DNA of 64,000 nt from Edaphobacter acidisoli. Its GTDB lineage: Bacteria; Acidobacteriota; Terriglobia; Terriglobales; Acidobacteriaceae. Location: the NCBI RefSeq assembly GCF_014642855.1, contig NZ_BMJB01000002.1, forward strand, positions 248,001-312,000, in the 5' to 3' direction. The position numbers and the translations under genes were made by a program. Of this stretch, positions 1 through 7,073 are shown one piece after another (positions within the stretch are counted from its first letter, which is position 1; every line of letters starts with the position of its first letter). The notes below the pieces were generated by a model, which did not search any database, was not told the origin of the DNA, and saw nothing but the letters and a program-made list of their open reading frames with translations.

Positions 1-908
1 TCGCGCATCTCCTCCGTCAGCTTCACCGCATCCTTTTCGGTGGTGCAGAACCCATTCGCTCCCGAAGCCCGCGCCCGCTCGATCAGCCGCTGCACGTCTT
101 TCTCGTCATAACGATGGTGATCGCGAAACACCACCATCTCCACCGGCTCATAGCCCTGACCCTTCAGCATCCTGCTGAAGCTCTCCGGCCTCGCAATCCC
201 GCAGAACGCAAGCGGCATCGTCGGCAGAGCCACCTCGCCGCCCTCGCCCAAACTCAGCGTCCGCCGAATCACCCACACCGCCGGCCCGCTCTTATCGCGC
301 GTCAGCTCATCGACAAACCCGCCGAGCGCATCCACCTCTTCCTCGCGCAGCACCAGTACGTCTGCCTTTGCCACTGTCTCCAAAGGCTCGCGCAGGTTCC
401 CCGCCGGAAGCAGCCTGTCCTCCACATCCTCCTGCGTCAGCAGAACAATATCGACATCCCGAGCCAGTTGCCGATGCTGAAACCCATCATCCAGCAGATG
501 CACCATCGTCTTCTCAGTCGGCTCACTCCGCTCTGCCAGCAGTCCAGCCTTGTACCGCTCCGCACCCACAAACACCGGCACACCCGACCGCTGCGCCAGC
601 AACACCGGTTCATCGCCATGCCAGCCCGCGTCATCAAACGGCTCCACACGTTCCACCGTGGCCGAACTCCGCCCATACCCCCGCGACAGAATCCTCACCG
701 CATAACCGCGCTGCCGCAGCATCGTTGTCAGCATCAGCACCACCGGCGTCTTGCCCGCGCCGCCGGCCGACACGCTCCCTACGCTGATGACCGGGCTCTC
801 CAGCCGCTCCTGGTTCAGCCATCCCCACCGAAACATCTGCGCCTTGATTGCCAGCACAAGCCTGTACACCGGCGCCAGCGGCAACAGCCATGGCCTCCGC
901 ACACTCAT
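1..908 (-). CDS. lpxK: Tetraacyldisaccharide 4'-kinase (partial, C-terminus outside window)
   Basis: LpxK phosphorylates the 4' position of the lipid A disaccharide at the inner membrane, the sixth step of the Raetz pathway. About 302 codons are present and the frame runs off the left edge without a stop. The N-terminus reads MSVRRPWLLPLAPVYRL, and the atypical P-loop of the family follows as SAGGAGKTPVV near residues 47-57. Later stretches such as HLLDDGFQHRQL also match LpxK. The ATG at 908 overlaps the waaA stop codon (ATGA), so the two genes are translationally coupled. Function is assigned from family knowledge and fits the Kdo-transferase neighbour. Confidence 0.93.
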   Translation of the reverse strand, partial: MSVRRPWLLPLAPVYRLVLAIKAQMFRWGWLNQERLESPVISVGSVSAGGAGKTPVVLMLTTMLRQRGYAVRILSRGYGRSSATVERVEPFDDAGWHGDEPVLLAQRSGVPVFVGAERYKAGLLAERSEPTEKTMVHLLDDGFQHRQLARDVDIVLLTQEDVEDRLLPAGNLREPLETVAKADVLVLREEEVDALGGFVDELTRDKSGPAVWVIRRTLSLGEGGEVALPTMPLAFCGIARPESFSRMLKGQGYEPVEMVVFRDHHRYDEKDVQRLIERARASGANGFCTTEKDAVKLTEEMR

Positions 909-2203
909 CGCCCACCTGCTCCGTTCGTGCTCAGCAAATTCATCAGGGCCCCCGTGGTCCGCGCCGTCGCGCCAGCCTGCGCGTCGAACACCTCTCGCCC
1001 GCGCTCGCCCATCGCCAGCGCCTCGCCGCTCCTATCGAGCATAGCAACAAGCGCATCGCCAATCACCTTGTTATCCACCACGCGAATCGCATCCCGCACC
1101 CGCATTGCATCCACAATCTCGCGGAAGTTTTCATACGACCCGCCCATCACCACCGGCACGCCAAACCGAGCCGCCTCCAGCGGATTGTGCCCACCCTTCG
1201 CCACCAGGCTCCCGCCCACAAACGCAACCGCCCCCAGCGAATAAACCGAAGCCAGGTCCCCAATCGTATCGAGCAAAAAAACACTGCCCGGCGCAATCCC
1301 CACCGGAGCCACACGAAACGCACTCGCGCGCACACAACCAAACCCACTCGCCTCAACCATCGAAGCCACCGCCGCAAACCGCTCCGGATGCCGCGGAGCC
1401 AACACCATCACCGCGCTCGGTTCGGCCGCAACCACGCGCGGCCAGGCCTCCAGCAGCATCCGCTCCTCACCCTCCAGCGTGCTCCCGCAAACCACCACCC
1501 TCGCATCCGCCGCCAGCCGATCACGCAACATCCGCGTCAACTCGCTCTCCGCACCCACGCGAATGTCGTACTTCAAATTCCCCGAGACATGCACTCTATC
1601 GGCAGGCGCGCCAATCCTCCGTAGCCGCGCAGCATTCTCCTCACTCTGCGCCAGAAACACCGAAACCCGCTCCAGCAGCGGCCTCCACAGCCTCTTCAGC
1701 CGCAGATACCGCGGCAGCGACCTATCTGACACCCGCGCATTCACCACTGCCAGCGCTACACCGTCGCGCTCGCACTCCATCATCAGCCGAGGCCAAAGCT
1801 CGCTCTCCATCAGCACAATCATCCGAGGCCGCAGCACCGCAAGATACCGTCGCACGGCAAATTTAAAATCCAGCGGCAGATAAAAAACAGGCACCCCAGC
1901 AAACCGCTCCTTCGCCAGCCGCTGCCCGGTCGCCGTTGTCGTCGAAACCGCCACCACCCACCCAGGCAGAGCCGCACGCAGCTCCCGCACCAGCGCCGTC
2001 GCCGCCATCACCTCACCCACCGACACCGCGTGGACCCACACCACCCGCTTCCCGGCCACAGCCTCGCGCAAACCAGCAGGCACGCGCCCCAGCCGTCCAG
2101 CCAGCCCCGCGCGATACCGCCCACTCGTCATCATCCGCACCAGCCAGTACGGAGCGCCCACCACCAGCACCGCCGCCAGCAGCGCGCTATAGACCCACAG
2201 CAT
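905..2203 (-). CDS. waaA: 3-deoxy-D-manno-octulosonic acid (Kdo) transferase
   Basis: WaaA/KdtA transfers Kdo from CMP-Kdo to the lipid A precursor on the cytoplasmic face of the inner membrane. The protein is about 432 aa, the normal length. An N-terminal membrane anchor (LWVYSALLAAVLVVGAPYW) is followed by a GT-B glycosyltransferase: the N-terminal domain contains VWVHAVSVGEV, and the C-terminal half contains FVGGSLVAKGGHNPLEAA and GVPVVMGGSYENF, typical of the GT30 family. A GTG three bases upstream (2206) is an alternative start. It overlaps lpxK by 4 bp, so the two probably form one operon. kdsA, which makes the Kdo precursor, lies at the far right of the window. Confidence 0.95.
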   Translation of the reverse strand: MLWVYSALLAAVLVVGAPYWLVRMMTSGRYRAGLAGRLGRVPAGLREAVAGKRVVWVHAVSVGEVMAATALVRELRAALPGWVVAVSTTTATGQRLAKERFAGVPVFYLPLDFKFAVRRYLAVLRPRMIVLMESELWPRLMMECERDGVALAVVNARVSDRSLPRYLRLKRLWRPLLERVSVFLAQSEENAARLRRIGAPADRVHVSGNLKYDIRVGAESELTRMLRDRLAADARVVVCGSTLEGEERMLLEAWPRVVAAEPSAVMVLAPRHPERFAAVASMVEASGFGCVRASAFRVAPVGIAPGSVFLLDTIGDLASVYSLGAVAFVGGSLVAKGGHNPLEAARFGVPVVMGGSYENFREIVDAMRVRDAIRVVDNKVIGDALVAMLDRSGEALAMGERGREVFDAQAGATARTTGALMNLLSTNGAGGR

Positions 2204-2263
2204 CACCCTCAGCTAACCTCCGCTTTGCCTCAACCGTCAGCCAAGATGATAATCAACCTGACC

Positions 2264-2938
2264 ATGAAGTCCCAGAAATCCCACTCACTCCGCACCATCC
2301 CGCTCCTCGCCGCAGCTCTCGCGCTCAGTGCCACCGCTGCCCACGCCCGCGAAAAGAAGGCCCCGCCCGTCAAGCCTGCTAACCAGTATGCCGCCTTCGA
2401 CCAGCACCCCAACGAAAAGCTCACCATCGCCGCCGAGCCCTGCACCGACCCCAAAGACTGCGACTTCTTCCGCCTTCCCTACATCGAGCACGGCTTCATC
2501 CCCATCCGCATCGTCTTCACCAACGACGGCGACACCGCCCTCACCCTCGACGACGTCCGCATCCAGCTCATCACCTCCGACAACACCGTCGTCCCTGCTG
2601 CAACCGACGACGACCTCAACCGCCGTCTCTTCACCACCGGCGGCGTCCGCGGCACACCGGTCCCGCTGCCCGCGCCCTTGCCGCCCATCCACATCCACCG
2701 CCAGCAGGTGGACAAGAAGATCACCCAGGACGACGACGACTTCGGCTTCTCCGGCACCGTCGTCAACGCCCACTCGACCCTCGCCGGCTATCTCTTCTAC
2801 GACGTCCGCGGCCTCGACGCCCCACCCCTCAAAGACGCCTCCATCTACGTCAAAGAGATCTGGACCATGGACCGCAAAAAAGAGCTCTTCTCCTACACCA
2901 TCCCCCTCAACAAATGGCTCGCCACCCAACCGCATTAA
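2264..2938 (+). CDS. Hypothetical secreted protein
   Basis: The predicted 224-aa product begins MKSQKSHSLRTIPLLAAALA and has a clear Sec signal peptide, with likely cleavage after AHA. The mature part is rich in Asp, Thr and Pro and has no catalytic motif I recognise. A stretch like PIRIVFTNDGDTALTLDDVRIQL looks like a beta-sandwich (immunoglobulin-like) fold and suggests a periplasmic or surface role. An ATG at 2246 in the same frame is an alternative start; neither start has a good Shine-Dalgarno sequence. The gene is divergent from waaA and followed by repeat-bearing intergenic DNA. Its function is unknown. Confidence 0.75.
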   Translation: MKSQKSHSLRTIPLLAAALALSATAAHAREKKAPPVKPANQYAAFDQHPNEKLTIAAEPCTDPKDCDFFRLPYIEHGFIPIRIVFTNDGDTALTLDDVRIQLITSDNTVVPAATDDDLNRRLFTTGGVRGTPVPLPAPLPPIHIHRQQVDKKITQDDDDFGFSGTVVNAHSTLAGYLFYDVRGLDAPPLKDASIYVKEIWTMDRKKELFSYTIPLNKWLATQPH

Positions 2939-3175
2939 AACAGTTGCTGGTTGTCGTTGCTATTGTCGCTGTCGTTGTTGTTTTTTGCATTTCCATTCCG
3001 CAGCGTAGCGGAGGAAACTGCTGTTTGCTTACCCTGACACAAACGCTCGGGTGCCCCATTCATGCGCGGCCTCATCGCGCATGGGTGGGAATGAATACAT
3101 GCGAACCGTTCAATTGGTTATTTAGCAACGCATAATCTGTCGAGATAATCTAAAACCAGCCACCAACCAACCAAA
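2939..3175. repeat. Intergenic region with two palindromic repeat units
   Basis: This 237-bp spacer has no gene. It begins with a T/G-rich run of GTTG/GTCG-like words (about 2941-2990). It continues with TTCCGCAGCGTAGCGGAGGA at 2996-3015. A strong hairpin follows: 3055-3068 pairs with 3076-3089 (14 bp including two G-U pairs, 7-nt loop), of the CCCATTC...GTGGG type. The first motif resembles the palindrome embedded in trmFO (7776-7796). They look like REP-type dispersed repeats; the hairpin could also end transcription of the upstream gene. Confidence 0.6.
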
Positions 3176-3673
3176 ATGCTCACCATTAGAACCGCAGTCC
3201 CCGCCGACGTCCCCCAGATCCTCGCCTTCATTCGCGCCCTGGCCACCTATGAGCGCGAGCCCGACGCGGTCCACGCCACCGAAGCCGACCTTCTCCGCGA
3301 CGGCTTCGGAGAGACCCCGCAGTTCTACTGCCTCATCGCCGAACTCCAGCAAGCCTGCCACACGATCCCGGTCGGCTTTGCCTTGTACTTTCACAACTAC
3401 TCCACTTGGCGAGGCCACCCCGGCATCCACATCGAAGACCTCTTTGTCCTGCCCGAGCATCGCGGCAAAGGCATCGGCAAAGCACTGCTCACCCGCGTAG
3501 CTGCCATCGCCCACGCCGAAGGCTGCACACGCCTGCAATGGGACGTCCTCGAATGGAATACCCCCGCCATCGGCTTCTACGAGCAGCTAGGCGCAAAGAT
3601 GCTGATGGACTGGCGCACCATGCGCGTCACCGGCGAAGCCATCCCCGTCCTTGCGGCCCAATCAAACTCTTGA
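3176..3673 (+). CDS. GNAT family N-acetyltransferase
   Basis: A 165-aa single-domain Gcn5-related acetyltransferase that would transfer acetyl from acetyl-CoA to an amine. The N-terminus (MLTIRTAVPADVPQIL) is the usual beta1-alpha1 start. Motif A is visible as LFVLPEHRGKGIGKALL (R/Q-x-x-G-x-G/A acetyl-CoA loop), followed by WDVLEWNTPAIGFYEQLGA. The order of motifs and the HNYSTWRGHPGIHIEDLFV segment resemble the diamine/thialysine acetyltransferase (SSAT) branch, so a polyamine-like substrate is possible but unproven. The transposon starts about 170 bp downstream. Confidence 0.88.
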   Translation: MLTIRTAVPADVPQILAFIRALATYEREPDAVHATEADLLRDGFGETPQFYCLIAELQQACHTIPVGFALYFHNYSTWRGHPGIHIEDLFVLPEHRGKGIGKALLTRVAAIAHAEGCTRLQWDVLEWNTPAIGFYEQLGAKMLMDWRTMRVTGEAIPVLAAQSNS

Positions 3674-3835
3674 CACCCCCGATATAATAAAACTAGGGGG
3701 CAAGACCACAGATCACCGCAGAACCGCAAGATTAAGTCTTGTGAATGGAAGGCTTTGCAGCTTTAATCCCTGCAAAACAGGACTTTTCATGAAACTATTG
3801 TCCATATCGCGCAACAAGTCGTTATTTTTGAATAC

Positions 3836-3843
3836 TTTGGTAC
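3836..3843. repeat. Left 8-bp target-site duplication TTTGGTAC
   Basis: TTTGGTAC lies immediately outside the left inverted repeat and is repeated exactly at 7044-7051 outside the right one. An 8-bp duplication is the size known for the IS1595 family. Confidence 0.9.
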
Positions 3844-3867
3844 GGCATAAATATACTTGACACACCA
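3844..3867 (+). repeat. Left terminal inverted repeat of the IS1595-family element
   Basis: This 24-bp end matches the reverse complement of 7020-7043 at 22 positions; the mismatches are at positions 9 and 14, both T/C. It contains the -35 hexamer of the transposase promoter. Confidence 0.92.
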
Positions 3868-3885
3868 TGACTATTTGTTTAGTAT
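3857..3885 (+). promoter_or_regulatory. Transposase promoter, probably leaderless transcript
   Basis: A perfect -35 TTGACA (3857-3862) is followed after 17 bp by TAGTAT (3880-3885, 5/6 to TATAAT). The predicted start of transcription falls at or within a base or two of the ATG at 3892, and there is no Shine-Dalgarno sequence, so the mRNA is probably leaderless. The -35 box lies inside the left inverted repeat, so transposase binding could repress its own promoter (inference). Confidence 0.65.
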
Positions 3886-3891
3886 TAGTTA

Positions 3892-4866
3892 ATGGCAATC
3901 CAAGACATCCCGAACAGCCTGATTGAAGTCATCCGGTACTTTTCGGATGTTGATGTCTGCATTGAGTTTATCGCTTCTTTGCGGTGGCTCGATGGTACTG
4001 TTTGCCCTCACTGCGAGAGCAAGAATGTCGGCTTTCTCAAGACCCGTCGCATCTGGAAGTGCCGCGCTTGCCGCAAGCAGTTCTCTGTGAAGACCGGAAC
4101 CATCTTTGAAGAGTCTCCAATCAAGCTCGACAAGTGGCTCATGGCGATCTGGCTGGTAGTGAACTGCAAGAACGGCATCAGCAGCTACGAGATTGCACGT
4201 GATCTGAAGGTCACACAGAAGTCGGCTTGGTTCATGCTGCATCGTATCCGTCTCGCTCTCAAAAACGGCTCATGGGAGAAGCTGGGCGGCAGCGGTGGCC
4301 CTGTAGAAGTGGATGAGACTTTCATCGGTGGCAAGCCAAAGAACATGCACGCTGACAAGCGGCTCAAGATGAAGACTGCGCTTCATGGCTATGCAGAGAA
4401 GGCCATCGTGGTTGGGATGCTCGACCGTGAATCGCGCCAAGTCCGCGCAGAGGTCATTTCTAGCGTGAAGCGCGAGACTCTGCAAAAGAAGATTCTGGAG
4501 CGCGTCGGGTTCGGCTCTACCGTCTATACCGATGGATGGCCCGGATACGACGGCCTCAAGGCTGAGAAGTACATCCATGAGACCGTAAACCATATGGAAG
4601 AGTATGTGCGCGGCAACGTCCATACTCAGGGAATCGAGAACTTCTGGAGCTTGCTCAAGCGTGGATTGAACGGAACCTACGTTGCTGTAGAGCCGTTCCA
4701 TCTTGACGCCTATTTGGATGAGCAGATGTTCCGCTTCAACAATCGCGGCACACGCGAGAACCCGCTAAACGACGGTGATCGTTTCATGCTGGCGGTATCG
4801 CAGATTTCAGGGAAGAGACTGACTTATGCAGAACTGACCGGCAAGGTGCCAGCCACGCAATCCTAA
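3892..4866 (+). CDS. IS1595-family (ISXO2-like) transposase
   Basis: A 324-aa DDE-type transposase that cuts and joins the element ends. The N-terminal zinc ribbon has C38-x2-C41 and C57-x2-C60 (CPHC...CRAC). The catalytic ISXO2-like domain shows VEVDETFIGGK near residue 140, VYTDGWPGYDGL near 220 and the C-terminal block HTQGIENFWSLLKRGLNGTY. Length and motif order are normal for IS1595 and no frameshift or stop is present, so it is probably active. Its stop overlaps the stop of a convergent small ORF by a few bases. The promoter lies partly within the left inverted repeat. Confidence 0.95.
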   Translation: MAIQDIPNSLIEVIRYFSDVDVCIEFIASLRWLDGTVCPHCESKNVGFLKTRRIWKCRACRKQFSVKTGTIFEESPIKLDKWLMAIWLVVNCKNGISSYEIARDLKVTQKSAWFMLHRIRLALKNGSWEKLGGSGGPVEVDETFIGGKPKNMHADKRLKMKTALHGYAEKAIVVGMLDRESRQVRAEVISSVKRETLQKKILERVGFGSTVYTDGWPGYDGLKAEKYIHETVNHMEEYVRGNVHTQGIENFWSLLKRGLNGTYVAVEPFHLDAYLDEQMFRFNNRGTRENPLNDGDRFMLAVSQISGKRLTYAELTGKVPATQS

Positions 4867-5057
4867 GAGTGTTTTGAGACTGCGGAACGGAGCTTTGCGG
4901 ATGCGGCAGAATCGAGGGAAGCGCCCTTAGAGAGCCGCTTTCCGCTTTCTTTGTGGGCTTCGATTCTCGTTCTCATTTCATCCTTAGACACCTTGAGAAC
5001 ATCGCGCACGGCGGCCGTGAAATTAGCGAACTCAGGCGTGGCAGGGGGCGTCTTCAT
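4863..5057 (-). CDS. Small hypothetical protein within the transposon
   Basis: The 64-codon ORF runs convergent to the transposase, overlapping its stop. It starts MKTPPATPEFANFTAAVRD and continues with a helical, Lys/Arg/Glu-rich stretch (VSKDEMRTRIEAHKESGKR). I do not recognise a named domain. Small basic proteins of this general look do occur beside transposases of this family, so it may be an accessory of the element rather than part of the ATPase cargo. The ATG has no Shine-Dalgarno; TATTAT lies seven bases before it, compatible with a leaderless mRNA. A real gene is likely but not certain. Confidence 0.55.
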   Translation of the reverse strand: MKTPPATPEFANFTAAVRDVLKVSKDEMRTRIEAHKESGKRLSKGASLDSAASAKLRSAVSKHS

Positions 5058-5254
5058 AGGGCATATAATACTGCGAAGGCCCCTTCCGCAGTTAGCGGGG
5101 AATTGGATCTAACGAATCGCCCCGGTTATCCTTGCCGGGAGAGTGGGGCGCATCATTCGCAATCCTCTACAGAATAGAGGATACGCTATTGATCGCCCTA
5201 AATCAAGATTCTGTTGACGTTTCAGATGCCGCCACAGAGAATGGTCGATACCTC

Positions 5255-6301
5255 ATGATCGAATCATTTGCGATTAAGAACTTTCGATGCTTCAAGGATA
5301 TAAACACAACGCTGAAGCGTTTTAATGTTGTGGTGGGCGAAAGCGGTAGTGGGAAGACTTCTCTTCTTGAGGCTTTGTTTCTTCTGGGCGGTTCCAGTCC
5401 GGAGATATATTTCCGTCTGCGCAACTGGAGAGGATTTAGCAATCAAGTCACATTGGTTGGCACGAGGGAATCGTACGAATCTCTATTCCGCGATTTGTTC
5501 TATGACTTCGATCAAAAGCAGGGCGCGGTCATCAACTCCTACGACTCCGCAGCTGGCACTCGACAACTAGACATCCTTTTCAAGAAAAAGGATGAATACT
5601 CGCTTGATCTGAACCTTGAGGAAGGACACGCATTTCTGATCTCTCCGATTTTGTTCAAATGGACAGTGCGCGGGAAAGTTTACGATTCTCTTCTTGAGTT
5701 CAAAGAAGGAAAGTTTACCGTTTCAGGGGTGGCCCCTGTAGCACCACTGGTCTACCTGAATTCTAATAATTTCAGTACCCACCAAAATACGGCTTCACTT
5801 TCAGCTCTGAATCGCAAATTCCAAGCTGGTGATTTAGTAAATGCGATTAATAGTATTTTCCCTCAAGTGACGGACCTTAGTTTGGAGTTGGTTGGGGGGG
5901 AGACGGCTATACACGTTTCTACAAACCTAAGCCAGATGCTTCCGCTTGGGGACTTGTCGGGTGGAGTCAACAAATTCATTAGCATTGCCCTTGCGATTCT
6001 TGCTAATCCTGGGGGAGCGGTTATCGTTGACGAGTTTGAGAGCGGATTCTATTACAAAAATATGTCAGCTATCTGGTCGGCACTAGTTAAACTGTGCATT
6101 GATGCAGATGTCCAGCTGATCGTTACCACTCACAGTTACGAATTCTTAAAAACGGTAGCTTCTTCATTGAGTGACGAGTCTTTAGTGAAGCAGATGCAGT
6201 TTATGCGGCTAGAAAAGGATGAGGAAGGTGGTCAGTTCATCAAAAAGATCACTCCGAATGCCTTTGCTTCCGCGATGGACTACGAGATCGAAGTGCGCTA
6301 G
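5255..6301 (+). CDS. OLD/AAA15-type ATPase, first gene of the transposon cargo
   Basis: The 348-aa protein starts MIESFAIKNFRCFKD, the standard N-terminus of SMC/ABC-like ATPases of the OLD/RecF/AAA15 group. Walker A is GESGSGKT at residues 28-35. An ABC signature-like LSGGV occurs near 235, Walker B VIVDEFES near 255-262, and a TTHSYEFL switch histidine near 290. The family's usual C-terminal TOPRIM nuclease domain is absent; instead the next gene encodes a TOPRIM-like protein 30 bp downstream in the same frame. An in-frame TTG at 5132 would add 41 residues that do not resemble the family, so ATG 5255 is preferred. A defence role is inferred. Confidence 0.85.
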   Translation: MIESFAIKNFRCFKDINTTLKRFNVVVGESGSGKTSLLEALFLLGGSSPEIYFRLRNWRGFSNQVTLVGTRESYESLFRDLFYDFDQKQGAVINSYDSAAGTRQLDILFKKKDEYSLDLNLEEGHAFLISPILFKWTVRGKVYDSLLEFKEGKFTVSGVAPVAPLVYLNSNNFSTHQNTASLSALNRKFQAGDLVNAINSIFPQVTDLSLELVGGETAIHVSTNLSQMLPLGDLSGGVNKFISIALAILANPGGAVIVDEFESGFYYKNMSAIWSALVKLCIDADVQLIVTTHSYEFLKTVASSLSDESLVKQMQFMRLEKDEEGGQFIKKITPNAFASAMDYEIEVR

Positions 6302-6331
6302 TCGCGTTGGAGATGCGCTATTCCTAAGTTA

Positions 6332-7018
6332 GTGATCGGTCCGTCAGTCGTGCTCGGAGAGGGTACTCGCGATAAGAAGTTCCTTGAAGAACTTTGCGCG
6401 GCGCGAGGCATCGCTGGACATGTTATGAGCGAAGTCGAGAGTAATGCTAATTTTGGCAAGTATATTCAGGCCATCTCGGCACAGACAAATTTCCTCCATA
6501 CCTGCAAAGCGATTCTCATAGTGAGCGATAGCGATGAATCGCAGCCCGATTCTTTCAAGTTCATCAAGAAGCAGCTGAACGATATTGGATATCCTTCGCC
6601 AGCATACCCATTAGAAATTGCCAAGAAGAAGGATATGCCATCGGTGGCAGTCGTCATGCTTCCCTATCCTGTAGTCAACGGGATTACAGAAGGCTGTTTG
6701 GAAACTGTACTAATCCCAGCGATGGAATCCGCAAATTGCGCACAGGCGGCATGTGTAGACCAGATGCTAGCGTGTGTAAATGTTGCTGCGTGGCCCAAGA
6801 AGAGTTCTAGGGACAAAGCAAAGGTGCGTTGTCTCATTTCCGCTGTCTGGAGTGACGACCCTATGAAGGGACTTCAGTGGTGTTATGGCTCAAACATGGG
6901 ACTAATACCTTTGGGGCATGCGGCATTCGACGGCCTTGCCGATATCCTCAGCAATTTCCCTGCTTGGGCTGCGTCAGATCTCAAAACATGGGCCGAATGG
7001 AAGGCCAAAAACCCCTGA
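6332..7018 (+). CDS. DUF3226-like TOPRIM protein, second gene of the transposon cargo
   Basis: A 228-aa protein starting at GTG 6332 with TOPRIM-like motifs: VVLGEGTRDKKFLEEL gives the conserved Glu (E10), ILIVSDSDES gives the DxD pair (D66, D68), and NGITEGCLETVL gives the G-x-LE motif (E124). This order matches the DUF3226 family, which is related to TOPRIM nuclease/primase domains. The C-terminal half is helical and ends in a Trp-rich segment. It follows the ATPase by 30 bp and ends two bases before the right inverted repeat, so the pair is almost certainly co-transcribed. A metal-dependent nuclease activated by the ATPase partner is a hypothesis, not shown. Confidence 0.78.
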   Translation: MIGPSVVLGEGTRDKKFLEELCAARGIAGHVMSEVESNANFGKYIQAISAQTNFLHTCKAILIVSDSDESQPDSFKFIKKQLNDIGYPSPAYPLEIAKKKDMPSVAVVMLPYPVVNGITEGCLETVLIPAMESANCAQAACVDQMLACVNVAAWPKKSSRDKAKVRCLISAVWSDDPMKGLQWCYGSNMGLIPLGHAAFDGLADILSNFPAWAASDLKTWAEWKAKNP

Positions 7019-7019
7019 T

Positions 7020-7043
7020 TGGTGTGTCAGGTATGTTTATGCC
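7020..7043 (-). repeat. Right terminal inverted repeat of the IS1595-family element
   Basis: Reverse complement of the left end with two T/C differences. It begins two bases after the TOPRIM gene stop codon, so the cargo fills the element exactly to its end. Confidence 0.92.
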
Positions 7044-7051
7044 TTTGGTAC
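7044..7051. repeat. Right 8-bp target-site duplication TTTGGTAC
   Basis: Exact copy of 3836-3843. Removing one copy plus the element restores a continuous GNAT-trmFO intergenic region. Confidence 0.9.
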
Positions 7052-7073
7052 TTAAGTAGGGGGAGGGGGCGGG

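Larger units (their letters stand above)
3844..7043 (+). mobile_element. IS1595-family transposon with ATPase-TOPRIM cargo (3,200 bp)
   Basis: The boundaries are defined by sequence: terminal inverted repeats at 3844-3867 and 7020-7043 (22 of 24 bases match after reverse complementing, both ends begin GGCATAAA) and the perfect 8-bp duplication TTTGGTAC on both flanks. Inside are an ISXO2-like transposase, a convergent 64-codon ORF, an OLD/AAA15-type ATPase and a DUF3226-like TOPRIM protein. By eye the cargo is clearly AT-richer than the surrounding chromosome. A typical IS1595 element carrying only its transposase is about 1 kb; longer members with passenger genes are known in the family. Intact ends suggest a recent insertion. 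Confidence 0.93.

Noticed and set aside
3674..3843. Possible tRNA or small RNA between the GNAT gene and the transposon
   Set aside because: There are short stems such as CAAGA/TCTTG, but no cloverleaf, no T-loop and no conserved RNA motif.
5132..5254. Longer N-terminus of the transposon ATPase from TTG
   Set aside because: The extra 41 residues do not resemble the family, and the canonical MIESFAIKNFRCF start lies at 5255.
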